From contig VXAU01003742.1 in assembly GCA_013399695.1 (NCBI GenBank), positions 124,001 to 188,000 of the forward strand: a stretch of 64,000 nt of DNA. Reading direction: 5' to 3'. A program made the position numbers and the translations under genes. Source of the DNA: Formicarius rufipectus. Lineage: Eukaryota; Chordata; Aves; Passeriformes; Formicariidae. How positions within the stretch are numbered: position 1 is the stretch's first letter; each line of letters starts with the position of its first letter. The notes under the pieces were generated by a model. That model did no database searches. It saw nothing but the letters and a program-made list of their open reading frames with translations, and had not been told where the DNA came from. Positions 33,601 to 46,393 of the stretch are shown piece by piece.

Positions 33601-36380
33601 CATTCGCTGGGCTTCTCCTCAGAACGTGTCTGCCACAGCCATCACCAGAGGGCTGGGATGTGCCAACTCCTGTGCAGAGCCAGTGGGAGTCCCCAGTGCC
33701 CTGGAGACACCCCAGCCCACTGTTCCTGACAAAGCACAGTGGCTGCAGGCAGCACAGCTACTGCACGGGTGCTCCAGCTCGTGATGAGCAGCTGGGGTAG
33801 AACAGACACAGGACCGGCCTCCTGCCTGCACCACCGCTGGCTCACCAGCCATGGGGAGCACAGGGAGCCCTGGCCACACATGGCACAGTCCCAGGCTGTG
33901 CTGTCCCCAGCCACTGCCGCGAGGTGCCAGGGTTTGTCCTGCTGTGCCCCACCTCCCAGGGGGCCAGGAGGTCTTACCGAGACGTACAGAAATTCTGCCT
34001 GCTGCCATGAGCTGTCACCTCCGATTCTGCTGAATATTTAAAAACTGCCTGAATCTGAAGTGACAAATCCATCATTGACCATCTGCCACTCTGCACGGTC
34101 ACCCTGCAGCAGTCCCTGACATTTCCAGCTCTGCCCTGACACGAGCCAGTAACTCAGAGATGGAAGGCATCAGCCTCAGCAGGCTGACAGGCGTTGCCCC
34201 CCACCCGCCCCAGGCCCCTCCACAGCCCACGCACAGGGACAGCCGAGGTACAGGGGCCCCTCCTGCCCCTCCCTGGCACAGACTTGGTGACCGTCTGCTC
34301 CTGCCACTGAGCACACGGCTCCACGAGCACTGGCCCCACTGCCAGCACAATCTGGGGGACAGAGATAACAGGAACTTTGCTGGGGCCATCCCCAAAACTG
34401 GCTGTGAGCATCCCCCTGCCATCTCTCAGAGGGGTGCTATCCCTGGGGACAAGGGGTGCTGCAAGCCCCACGTGCAGCCCTGAGCTCTCCTGTGCTTGTA
34501 CCACAGGTTTTCCCAGTACAGCTGAGTGAGTGGAGGTCCGGTGTGGGGAAGAAGCCAGTCCCTCTCCAGGGCTGCACAGGAGTCCTACCACATTCCCATG
34601 ACTGCCTGGAGCAGCTGGGCTGCCTCATGCTCTGAACAAGGGCAGGGGTGAATGCCTGCATGGGCACAAGGAACAGCCTGCCCCTTGTTCAGGCTGCCTC
34701 CTGCTCCCTGGCTGTGCCTGTCCTGTGTATGCCAGGCAGGACAGCATGGGATGGGATGGTGCAGGGAACAGGCTTCTTTGAGGAAGAGTTATTCCCAGGA
34801 AAAGTGCACACATTGATGGCCATCATCCCCTTGGCAGCTCAACACTTACAATCTCTTCTAGGCTGCGACTGTTCTTGAAAGATGAGCCCATGCTCAGCCA
34901 TCCCTCCCTGCCCCACAGGGACTGGTCTAGGGGTCTGCTGTCCCCTAAGGCTGCTCCCTGCATGGAGTGCAGGCAGAGCATAACAACTACCATCTTTGTA
35001 TCATGGGTGCCGCACTCTGGACTCTTGGTTTGAGGTCCCCTGGCTGGCACCACTCATGCCAGATCCTGAGCCAGCAGCAGTCCAGAGCCCCAGCACGGAG
35101 CAGGGGCTGCCCAGGAGCACTGCTGGGGCAAGAGCTGCTCTGGGAAGGCAGTGTGGCTCCTGTACCCTGCAGCCCTTGGAAGGTCAAACATCTCCTGCCT
35201 GCAGAGTGGCTCCTGGCAGCCTTCCACAGAGGAACCATGCCCCAACAAACCCACGGGGCTTCTCACCACCTCTCCTGCATCCACAGCAGCCTGAGGGGGT
35301 GGGGTGTGGGGCCAGGTGCCAGGAGACCTCACAGGGGATGCTGCAAGCCGTGGCTCTACACCTCCCACTTGGCTCGGGCCCGAGCAGAGACAGCCGGGCT
35401 GCGGGAGAGCTCCCGCCAGCCATTCGCTCCGTACTTGTAGCTGGCACAGAGCTGCAATTTACAATCAACCTGCTGTTTGAGCTAATTGTGCTGTAATTGC
35501 TGAGCTGTGCTCCCTCCTGTTCCACCAGCGAGCGGTGGTTCTCACACTCCTCTTGGCAAGCCAGCACATCCATGGTCAGCCGTGGTGCTCAGCTCGTGTG
35601 CTCCCAACCCAGCTGTGCCCTGGGCAGAGGCAGTTTTCCTCTCACTCTCCCTGCCGACAAACACCACCCTGTGACTGGCAGCTGCTGGTTTCTCTACGAG
35701 CTCCCACTGGAAACAGCTGCTGGAGGGTATAGGGTGACCAGGACCATGATGCTGTGGTATGCAGGGGTGGGCAGGTGCAGGGCACTTCTCTGAGACACCT
35801 CTGCCCTCCTGGGAAGGCATCTTGCCAGTGTTTCGTTTAGATTAGACAAAATGTGTGCAATCAGAGGAGCAGAGCAGACTGCACCCGAGTCCGGGCTGGA
35901 TGGGGCCTGGAATCCCACTGTCCTGCCAGAGGCAATGAGCTGGTGGGCACTTGGGAAGGGAGATTCCAGGTCATCAATTATAATTAAAGGACACTGTCAC
36001 TGGCGGGGCTGGGTTGGTTCCCAGCAGCTCCCACGTGCTGACACCGCAAAACTTGTACATCCTCTGTGCTATTTAAAAATCTCATCTTTAATAACTCAGA
36101 AACATCAGGAACCCACAGGACAGGCATGGGGGGGGATATCAGACCAAGGGGACAAGCACAAGGGGAAACCACTCTATGGGGAGCAGTAGGGGCTGCAGGT
36201 GGCCCCAACCCTGTGTGAACAGGTGGGTTGCCCCCACGCTCGGTGCTCCCTGGGTGCAGTGTTCCCCCCAGGCTCAGTGACCCCCGGGTTGGATGCCCCC
36301 AGGCTGAGTGCCCTCTGTAGTGCCCTGAGGTGGCCCCCGGGGCTGGTGTGGGGTCACGGCAGGGCAGAGCTGGCTGCAGT

Positions 36381-36421
36381 GCAGGCAGCGCCGCAGGCAG
36401 CGCCGCAGGCAGTGCCGCAGG
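36381..36421 (+). repeat. 12-bp tandem repeat (GCAGGCAGCGCC), three and a half copies
   Basis: Two identical copies, one copy with a C-to-T change, then a partial copy. Confidence 0.9.
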
Positions 36422-36959
36422 CTCTCACCGCTGCGGGCGGCGGGTGTGCAATCAGCGCTAATCAGGTCGTTCACTAATTGCGGGGCCTCCCGCAGGGTGG
36501 TGAGGAGGGCTACGGGGTGCAGGGGGGTGGCCCTGCCCTCCCCATCCCTTCTCCTGTCTGGAGCAGGTGTCGTGTCTCCTGTCAAAGACATCTATGGAAA
36601 GTGGGCGTTAAACGCTCACAAAGGAGCTGGGATTCTTTCAAGTGAGAAGGATTTGAAAAGGCAGTTTTCCTGAGAAAACTTGCATCTCTTCATGTCTCCA
36701 CTATTTTTCTCCAAGGGCCACCTTCCCCACAAAGAGTCACTATGTAGTCCCAGCAGTGAGCAGCCTCATCCTGCCTGCCTGGTGTCCATCCTCACTGCCT
36801 GGTGTCCCCATGGGATGCCTGCCCGGGAGGCAGAGCAGGTTGGCTGGGCACTGACCCTCCTGCCAGGGGGTCCTGCCCTGCACACCTGGCTTGGCAGGAT
36901 GTCTGCAGCCTCTCCTCATTGTATACTTGTGCCTTCAAGCACATCCCCACCTGACAGGC

Positions 36960-37345
36960 TAGGCCCTATGTAAATTCCCACCATAATCACACTGAGAGCT
37001 ATCAAACTATCTAATTTAATTTCTTTGTGAAAATAAATAGCTAAAGTGGCCCTAGGTACATGCATAAATACTTCAGCTTTATGTTGGGCCTGTTATTACT
37101 TCTCCCAGCTCATGCAGTTGTAATGCACACTTAATAAGTACATATTTATTGCACGTCTCGTCCTGGTGGAAGAGTGGGGAGTTTTTGCTGAATAAGCAGG
37201 AAAACAGCTTAGTCTGTAATAAAAAAAGGAGGGAGTTAAACAAAAATATGCTGGGTAATTAATGATTGGGCTTTGAACGGCCATAATTTTTTATTAAGCA
37301 AGTATGCAAATACGGCATAAGTGGCTGTGTTAGTATTCAATGGCT
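36960..37345. promoter_or_regulatory. AT-rich conserved-element-like block with POU octamer
   Basis: About 385 bp of AT-rich sequence: CTAATTTAATTTC, TTAATAAGTACATATTTATT, GGGTAATTAATGATTGG and a perfect POU octamer ATGCAAAT at 37304-37311. It is one of the longest AT-rich islands between the genes. An enhancer-like nature is inferred. Confidence 0.38.
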
Positions 37346-40300
37346 TTTTTCAAGCACTGATGGCTGATCTCTGGTGAGACTGTCTCTCTTTTCTTCATGC
37401 CTATGTGAGCAATGATGAGCAAACATGAGCATTCCCGTGTGTCCGTGCAGGAATTTGGTAGCATATATCCAGGGAGTTGCACTGCTCGTGTGCAGCTCGG
37501 GCCAGCCAGTGCATGTGTGGCTTTGTGCCACTTCTCCCTGTCAGCACAGCACACCCCCTCAGCTCCCTCTGCCTGCTGCCAGCCACTGTCTCTGTCTCTG
37601 CTGCTTTCTTTGCCTCCCCAATCCGTTTGTTGCACGCTTCATTAGTCCTGATAAATGTGTGGGTTAGTGCTGGGAAAAGCAGCTCTAGGGAAGCTGCCAC
37701 CATGGAGCTGCCTGTGCCCTGCTCCTGCTCCAGCTTGTCAGCACTAGCATCCATTGGGTGCCCATCCATCAGGCCGTGGGACAAGGTCCTGCTGCACAGC
37801 TGGCATCCTGCAGCTGTGGAGCTGGGACAGCAGGGCACAGGCAGGGAGAGGGAGGGATGATGGGCCTCAGGTTGCTCCTGGAGCTCCATCCTTGCTGTGA
37901 AGCCCATAGCAGCCCTGGGCAGCAGAGGTGTCCCATGCAGAGCTGCTCTGTCCCCAAGCACCAGCAACATGGCCATGCCAGCCAGGACTGGCATACAGGT
38001 GACAAAATGCTACTGGGATGTGAACAAACCATCACTCCTCTGGTTACCAGTGACCCCTGTGACCTGTGCAGACCCTGAGGCAAAACAGGGCAGTGTGAGG
38101 GGTGACATGGACCAGATGAGCAGCTGGCTGTCCCTTCCCTGTGAGGAGGAGTGTGGCTGTCCTGGGGCTGCAGGGCAGGAGGGGCCATGGCAGCACTGCA
38201 GGTGTCCCAGCCACAGGGGCTGATAGGGCTTTTGGGGCTGTTGGTGCTGCAACACAAGGGATCCCTGGAGACCCCCGGGACAATTCACAAACAGCAACAG
38301 GAGGTTCAGCTCCCCAAATTAGTCCTGCTGCTTTATGGTTGGAGAAGTCGGCTCACTGGAGCAATTTCTGACATCCTTACACCAGAGTTCTCTCTCAGGG
38401 GAACAGACCCCAAGCTACTTTTCCCACCAGAGCAGCAAGGCAGGGAAAAGCACCAGCCAGTGAGGACAACCAGGCTGCAGGAGTGACAGGGCCATGGCAA
38501 TGCACACAGCGATGCTGGCAAACAGCAAGCTGATCTCCCCATTAGCCCTCATTAGCACGTGGCTGAAAGACAACACGAGTTTAAATTAAGAAGACATCAC
38601 AATGGTCCCAACTGTGTTACCGCTGTGCTCGGGAAGAGCCCGACAGCTGCTATTTAATACACCTTCCTGATCTGTCAGGGCACACACACACACGCTGCAC
38701 AGTGGAGTGTCTGCCTCAGCACACACACACATGCCTCTGCATGGCTGCACGCCTCCACACGCAGACAGCACCTGCCCCTGCATGTGCACACGTGTGTGCA
38801 GGGGCAGGGCAGCCACACTCAGCCCCCAGCCCAGGGAGTGCCACTGACTCTGGAGGGGGTTCCTCCATCGCCAGAACACCTTGCCTGGGCTCCTGTGCAT
38901 GTCACAGTGCTGGGCAGTGGGGAGGAGCCCCCAACACCTCTGTGGGTGGGCATGACACAGCTCCCTCACATGTGCACTCACCTGAATCCGGGGAGCTGGA
39001 AAGAGCTGTGCAGCTGAGGAATGTCTGGGTTCAGGCTGGTGGGTGCAGGCTGCCAGGGGAATGGTGTCACCCTGGGGGTGCTGCTCCCAGTGCAGCAAAG
39101 TGGGGTATTAGCACTCCAAATTTATACTGCAAGTTCCCAGTGTGATGCCTGTGAGTGACTCCCACTGGCATGGGGGAGCTGGTGGCTGTCATGAGAAGGG
39201 AGGAAAGAAAAAATTGGTTCGTGGGCATGAAGGGAACCAGAACTGCCTGATGGGAGGTGGGCGCAGGGGGCTGATGCTGAAGGCGTGAACTTGCCCCTCT
39301 CACCAGGGACAGGGAAACCTGCCACTGTCCCACAGCGGTGTCCCCTGCAGGTGTCTGAAATTGCTACCTTCCCTCAGGCAAGCTCATCTACCAGTCCATG
39401 ACCCATGCAGGAGCCCAGATCAAGGATGACACTCACCCTTTGTGCCAGAACTTGCAGAAAGGCTGGAGTGGTCTGAACCATGAATGGATGGGTAGCAGGT
39501 ACTACATTGTGGTGGGTCTCACACAGGGACAGGGTGTTCCCACCAGCCTTGGCCAGGTGAGGAAAGCTGTGCTCAGGGATGGATTGCACTCCTAAAACCA
39601 CAGCAGCAACAAGCATTCTCAGCCATGGATTTCCCTGCCAGGCTTGTGAATTTCCCACACATTTAGTGACGGTATTGGAAATGCATCCAAGTGCATTAAG
39701 CTATCTCAGATAGTATTTACCTGGGCAGGCCACATGCTGATGCAGTGAGACCTGCAGGCACTGCCCTGGGCTGCTCTGGAACTTTGAGCAGGTTGGGAAG
39801 TGGTGGCTGCCAGCAGCCAGGAACCACTGCCCACCCCGGGAATCCTGGGGGACCTCTACTTTGATGCCAGGTGCTCCACACACACCCCAACACACCCACA
39901 CACAGCAGTGCCCTGCACAAGACCCAGATACTGTTAACAGCCCATAAAGGCAAGATCTGGAGTCCAATGGTGTGGACTCACTGCCCTGCAGGGAGCACCC
40001 CAGCCCCCCCAGCCCTGGGAGCTCCTTCATGGCCTGGCAATGCAGCAGAGAAATGAGAGTGGGGATAAGCACCAGGTGCCTCTTCACATCAAAGACAGTG
40101 AGTGGGAGGAGAGGTCATCTTCCTGGTCCCCTTGCTGGAGAAGCAGAAAGCTGCAGCACAGAACTCAGTGCAGACCTGCTGCCTCAATTATTTATAGGTA
40201 CCATGGGTAGAACATGTTTTAATGACATTTGTGCTGGAGCTCAGCAGTGCAGAGCTGCACTGAGCCAAAAGGAATATGTCAGAGGCTTTATGGCTGGTAA

Positions 40301-41699
40301 AAGCAGCATGTCAATCACAGTGGCATGTTCACCTCAGCCCCTGGTTCCACTCCCCCTACCCTGTGGAGAGTCTGCCACCCCCGGGATGGATTGATGCACA
40401 AACCCAGAGACACACGGGCCTAAGTCACCAGGTTTTTTTATGGGTAAATCATAAGTAATAAGCTTTCTCACTAGAATTAGAATGACATCCTGGAAAATTA
40501 TGCTCTGGTTTTACAGCATATGATGGAAAAGCAGTAGACTCCTTGGAAGGGGGTGCCTGTCCTACCATCAGGCAGCTATAGCTCAAGGCTGGGCAAGGAT
40601 GGGGTAATTCTGTCTGGGGAAAACTTGAGCAGGAGATGAAGGGGACAGAACAGACCTGGGAATGTGACCTGTGCTGTGCAGAACCAGCTCTGCACACAGG
40701 GCCCTTCCTGGGCCACAGAAGCCCTGGGTGATGGAAGGATGCTGCTGTGCAGGGGCAGTGCTGGCCTGGACGGGACAGCCTGGCAGGGAGCAGGGCTGCC
40801 TTCAGGTGCCAGCAATGTCTGTGGTGGCAGGACAGGGATGTATCCCTGCCTAAACTTGTAATCCTGCAGCCACCTTCTCATTGCAGCTGGTGGACTGGGC
40901 GTCCACAGGCCAAGGTCCTGGCAGCCAGACTTGGAAGCAGCTGAGCTTCCCAGCCAAACCATCTGGACACAACACACTCCAACACCTCCAGCAGCTTCCC
41001 AGAGAGGAACCCAGGACACAGAGCTGTGATGCTACAGCACCTCCAGCTCACCAGCACATCTGACAGTGTGCCTTGTGCTGGGATTTAAAGACAATTGGTC
41101 CTTGTGTCTCTTTGCATTTCTGCTTGCAGAGTGTCATTTTCTTCAGAAAACGCTCTTTTGCAATTACTGTGAATTACACATGAATAGCAAGCGACCACGT
41201 ATTGATTGGAGCCCAGAAAAAGCACCAGAGCCATTTAGAGTAGATTAACTTTTTCTGGAGAACGGTTTCACAGTTATTTAAAGAGATTAATCAGTTCATT
41301 TCAGGTCATTTACCATTGTTTCTATGGCCTAGCCTGGAACACCCCCTTCTCCGTTGTAGACAAAGGCGAGACCGCCCTGGGAAGAGGAGAGCCAAGATTA
41401 GAAAGGACAGTGCAAGGAGAGGGTGCTGTTCTCTGGGTCCCCATGGCACAGCAGGTGCTGCACACCTGCCTGGGCAGGCACAGGGAAACCCTCCTCAGCC
41501 TCCAAGTACCTGACTGTTCTGTGACACGTGCAGGCAAAGAATGGGTGAGAATTCCTGGGACTCAGCCCTGCCACAGCCCCCTCAGAGCCTGGGTCTGCTC
41601 CCTGCCCCAATGGCATGTTTGGCATCCCTCCTACTCACGGTCACTGCCTGCACATCCTCAGCCTCCTCCTGCTCCCCACGCTAGCACCCTGCAGGCAGA
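37346..41699. other. Gene-free intergenic sequence
   Basis: GC-rich unique DNA. Short imperfect CA tracts lie near 38680-38730 and 39865-39905. AT-rich islands lie at 38535-38660 (CATTAGCCCTCATTAGC, TAAATTAAGAAGACAT) and 41070-41330. No gene recognised. Confidence 0.45.
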
Positions 41700-42180
41700 G
41701 CAGGCTCCTGCCCTCAAATATTTCAAAGCATTTGTTTCTTCAGAAAGAAAGCATTGAAGTCAAATGGCTCCTGTGGTGGAATACTTCCCAAATGTCAACA
41801 CAATCTGTGCTACATTACGGGTAAATGTGATAATCTTAACGCCTGGCTTCTTAATGTCAGTGGCACTGAAGTCTGATGGATTGACAGACAGCCAGAATGA
41901 CACGCAGTCATAGCTGATAAGGGCTCTCTCCAGGGAAATCACAGCTTTTTAAAGATGTTGGCAGCTACTAGCAAGTACCTTTTTATTTAAAAGGATTACA
42001 AGCATTGATTGCACTTCCTGTTTTCTTTTTATCACATTCCTGCACCAAGTGAAGCTTGTGCTTCGAGCTGAGCCTTTCAGACAATTATTCTGGAATAATG
42101 AAGGCGTGTCATGTTGGCTGTAATGAGTGTTTTCAATGCCTAATTTGTGTGCAGTGCGAAGGGATTTCAACAGCTGCCTG
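41700..42180. promoter_or_regulatory. Long AT-rich conserved-element-like block
   Basis: About 480 bp of balanced-to-AT-rich sequence with no low-complexity repeats. GGATTGACAG at 41878-41887 is one base from the PBX-MEIS/PREP decamer TGATTGACAG. AATTATTCTGGAATAATG and GCCTAATTTGTG add homeodomain-like words. It looks like a conserved noncoding element. Confidence 0.38.
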
Positions 42181-45100
42181 GCTCCTGGCTAGAGGTGAGT
42201 GACTCCTGACTCGGTGGAGGCTGCTGTGGGCTGGCTCTGCTGGGGTGGATGTGTGCTTCCCCCAGCAGAAGAGGGATTAAAACGTCCTGATTTACCATGG
42301 TTGAGACACTAGCTAAGGGGATGCATTCTGCTGGGAAATGGCTGGTGGCTGTTCTCCCGGTGAACAGCTGGACCAATCCACGCTCACCTGAGCATCTCCT
42401 CCACAGTGGTGATGGAGAGATGAAAAATGGCTCTCTGTAAGCCTGCAGTTAACAGCCTCCAAGCCACAAACACTCACTGTCACTGACAACAGATGAGGGA
42501 TGTCCAAGAACCACCACTTGGCCTCCCAACCATGGCCAACTGGCAACAGAAGAGGTGGGTGGATGGTATAACACGTTGCTCAGCCCAGGGGAGGCGAACT
42601 CCAAGGCACTGGGCTCCTGTTCCTGCTTTTACCCTTCCTTGTTGCCCAATGTTGTGATGTGAAATGCCAGATGTTGACCCCCCACAACTGCATTCCAATG
42701 TCTGTGAGGACAGGTGGGATGGGATGGGGCCCTTTGCAAAGCCAGGGTTGTGCAATTGCTGTGTGAGGACCCCTGGTTGTGCTTTGCCAGTGTATCCAAA
42801 CTGCTTCAGACTCTGCCCACCTGGATTCAGATTTGCAAAGCCCAAGGTCCTTCCCTAAGAAATTGAAGAAAAATTATTTAATCCACACTCATCTGGAAAG
42901 GGAGAAAGGCCAGGCTGGGATGTGTGAGTGACAGACAATGGCCAGCTCATGACAGCACCAGCATCCCAAATGGACATAGTCCTGGCAGCAGCAGGAAGGC
43001 CAACTCTCCACCACACTGACCTGGCTGCTCAGCAGAGCAAGGGGTGGTTTCAGCCTCACTGGCTGCCCAGGAACATGATTCCAGAGCCATGTGAAATTCA
43101 ATGATTTTGTTTCTCTCCAATTTCTCTGGCTGTGGTGACAGAGCCGTGACAGCTGCCTGGAAACACAGCTCAGTTTCCTCCAGTGTCTGGGAAGCAAGAC
43201 CTGATGCCACCAAACACACGGCCAGGTCGTTTCCAGAAGCTGGGAACACTCCTGGGATGGGCTGGGAAGCAGCGGAGCCGCAGCAAGCAGAGAGCACAAA
43301 CTGGAGCACTGTGTCACAGCAAGAGAGCCCTGACAAGACAGAGCTGCTGCCTGCACTGAGCACAGGGCAGAGATGTAAAACTGAGATTTTGCTGAGCAGG
43401 GAGAGTCTGACACCAACCCTGAAGGAAGCTCAAGGGCTTAGTAAATGAAAGGACGTAGGGAGCTGGGATATTAGCTGTGCTGGAGGTGGCTAAAGGAGTC
43501 AGTTTTCTGGTGATAAAGCATCTTCCTCAGAGGATACAGGGGAGAAGGGATCACCTTCTCGAGCAGCATATTGCCAGTGGGAGTGGGAGGTGGAGGTTGA
43601 CACGGCCTTGTTGCACTCAGTTACCAGAGATGGATTTCCCTCGCGGGAGTGCAGGTATCGCTGCCCTTTTTTCACTTCTCCTTAATGATCCCAGCAGATC
43701 ACATCCATCTTTTGCAAATACCTCTCTGGAGGAGGCCTGGACACCTTGCCTTCTGGAGCTCTGTGTGGCTCAGCATAGGTGTTGGAGGTGACTGATGCAG
43801 CCTCCCTGTGCTGGGGAATAGCAGCAAGTGTCACCATCCTCCACCACTGCCAGCAGACAGCCACAGGCCATGTCCCATGTGTTGAGGGCCATCACTGGCA
43901 GAGCAGGACTGGCTTCCTTTCCTGTGGAAGGAGGAGAGAGACCTGCCCTTGCCCTGCTCTGCAAGGCGGCTGTTGTGTGACTGCTGGAGAGACAGAGCTA
44001 CTATAGGAGAATTTCCTAAGAAGGGGCTGTGTTGAGGAGGCATGGAGCTCTTCAAACATCTTCACAGATGCTTCTGCAATCAGAGCTCTCAATAACCCTC
44101 CTCTTTTGTAGTGAAGGGTCTGGTTCTGGCTGGCAATTTGTTGCTTTGAGCTCTCTCCATTTCTGCACAGCTCAGGCTCACCGCTCAATGCCAGGCACTT
44201 GTCACCTTGTCACTGTAATGAGTAGTGACTGCAGAGGCTTCTTCCTCAACATGGAGTTCTCAGAACATGCCAGGCAGTGACCTCCAGGTCCCTGAGGTGT
44301 TTGGGTGCCTTAAGTGGGACAGCAGGACTCAGAGGGCATGTTAATGTGGGCTGCAGCTAAATGAGAGTTCTTATTGTCAAGGACTTGAGCTGGAAACCTG
44401 GGTGGAAACACATAGCAACCATCAGCTTTCCACAAACAAGAACTGGCCAAGTGTCCAGACCTGGCAGAGCAGGTGGCTGCAAGCACAATGTTGACAAACT
44501 CACTGTGAGGGGGTAATCAATGGTGACGTTGGCAGAAAGGCCTCCTCAAGGCTGGCAGCTGTAGAAGCACTCACTGAAACTGTGAAAAGGAAAACTGTGC
44601 ACATATTGAGGTCTGGCAGCACACCTTGTGCTTCTGGAAAACCCTCAAGATTCCCCCCTTCTGTCATAGTACCCCACTAACTGCTGTCATCAAAGGTCAC
44701 CAGATGCTTCTTCCATAACATTTAGTGAATAATCAAGAGAGCAGGATGGAGTAGAGGCATGAGGATGGTGAAGGGTATGGAAACAGTCAAAGACCTGGGG
44801 GATCAGTAATCATGTTTTGGAGTCAGGACTGCAAGATGCATTTTAAATGACTGCCACTTTGTGGAGCAGTTTAAAGTCTGCCTGTTCTATCTACTGACCT
44901 ACACTGAGGCCACCACCAAGCCCAGCCATGTCTCTTCTCTCTGTGCCTGCTCCATCCCTCCACGGTGTGCCATCATCACACGGACAGGTCCTGAGCATTT
45001 GAAGGCACGTGCCTTGGCAAAACTTCCTGGGCCCAGGGAGGTTCTCACTTGTTTGCCATGAGCACATTGATCATTCCCCAGTCCCTGGCTATCAAAAAGA

Positions 45101-45294
45101 CCACCAGGAATTGGTTTAGCTGTGATCAGGCCAGAGTGTAATTTATTTGCATCATTTCAATATTAAAACTGAGTATGAAAGAGGTTTTTTGGCTGCAGTC
45201 AGTAACTGAACAGTGCTGTAACACACAACATCACCAACACAAGAACGGGTCAGTTGCCAAAGCCATTGACAATGCCCAGCTGCACTGAAGCCAA
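42181..45294. other. Gene-free intergenic sequence
   Basis: Unique DNA with no gene that I can support. Composition becomes more balanced toward 45 kb. An ATTTGCAT octamer lies at 45145-45152 in AT-rich sequence. Confidence 0.45.
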
Positions 45295-45665
45295 AATCAT
45301 TGAATGGTTTGGGTTGGAAGGGACCTTAAAGATCTTCCAGTTCTAACTCCCCTGCCATAGGCAGGGACATCTTCCACTAGACCATGTCTCAGAGCTGCAT
45401 CCAGCCTAGCCTTGAACACCTCCAGGGATGGGACATCCAATTCTCTGGGCTACTTATTCCAGTGCCTCATCACTCTCACAGGGAAGAATTTCCTTCTAAT
45501 ATCTAATCTAAATCTACTGTCTTATAGTTTGGATCCCTTCCCTGCTGTCCTGTCACTACATGCTTTTGTAAGGAGTTCCTCTCCATCTTTCTTGTAGGTT
45601 CCCTTCAGGTACTGGAAGGTGGCAATTAGGTCACCCTGAAGCCTTCTCTTTTCCAGGATGAAGCA
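45295..45665 (-). mobile_element. CR1 LINE 3' fragment (5' truncated)
   Basis: The plus strand reads as the reverse complement of a CR1 3' end: GGTTTGGGTTGGAAGGGACC, a TCCAGTGCCTCATCACTCTC core, TTCCTTCTAATATCTAATC and CTTCTCTTTTCCAGG. The 3' terminal ATTCTATG-type repeat has decayed to ATTCAATGATT at the 45295 end. As usual for CR1, only the last few hundred bases are present. Confidence 0.95.
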
Positions 45666-46360
45666 CCTACCCAGGACCTGTGAGTGACCAGCTGGCCAAC
45701 TCCAAGGCTGCTCATGACTTCAAGAGAACAACTTGAAAGCTGCACTTTTGAAAGAACATTAAGGAACTTGGATGGCCAAGAAAGGAAAATCATAAATGCA
45801 CCATCAGACTTTCTCTTATTGCTTGGCATGCAGTATTGCTCCTGGTCCTTCCACCATTGCTTTGCAGGACAGAGGAAGAGCTGCTCCTGCACTGTTGCTC
45901 TCCTGCAGGGCTGTGCTTCTGGGACTGCACCAGGGAGCGTGTGCCCAGCTGCAGCAGACCACGGAACCCAGAGCTGGGGTGCCTCCTGAGGGGTCAGGAA
46001 CAGCAGTGCAGCACTGCAGCGTGGAGCACACACCCAGCACCTCATGCTGCTCAAAGCACTGAAAGGATGGAGAACGCCAAGAGCACTTTTCACAGCTTCC
46101 TTCAAATTCAGACAGAAAAAATGACCCTGCTCTTGAAGAAGCTTTTTCTGACAAGCATTTCAATGAAAAATGGGAAGAAGCCAGAGATGCAGCATCCTGC
46201 CAGGGGGAATGTGTTACGGGCAGCAGGTGGATTGGCTGTGCTGGGCTTTGCCACGGCCTGTCCTGCCATGGGCAGCACCTGGCCCCTCTGGAAAGGTGCC
46301 ATTGGGACCACACTAACAGTGTAACGTGAGACAAGGAAACAAGACAAAATAAGCACATAA
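45666..46360. other. Gene-free sequence just beyond the CDH22 3' end
   Basis: Unique sequence with overlapping short open frames on both strands, none with a recognisable domain. It lies beyond the likely CDH22 cleavage site. A U/GU-rich minus-strand patch at about 46370-46325 fits a poly(A) downstream element. Confidence 0.4.
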
Positions 46361-46387
46361 GACTCAGGCTGGACGAAAAGGAAATAA

Positions 46388-46393
46388 TTTATT
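46388..46393 (-). promoter_or_regulatory. Candidate CDH22 poly(A) signal AATAAA
   Basis: AATAAA on the minus strand, followed in transcription order by TATGTGCTTATTTTGTCTTG, a GU/U-rich downstream element. A weaker proximal candidate, ATTAAA at 48609-48604, lies only 245 bases past the stop. Confidence 0.55.

Larger units (their letters stand above)
28411..36959. other. Long gene-free intergenic stretch
   Basis: GC-rich unique DNA with many short meaningless frames. AT-rich islands lie at about 30040-30365, 31255-31460 and 32010-32065, and a small one at 35965-36100 where AATTATAATTA (35976-35986) repeats the core word of the 21.8-kb palindrome. A 9-bp and a 12-bp tandem repeat are listed separately. 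No exon of a known gene seen. Confidence 0.45.
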
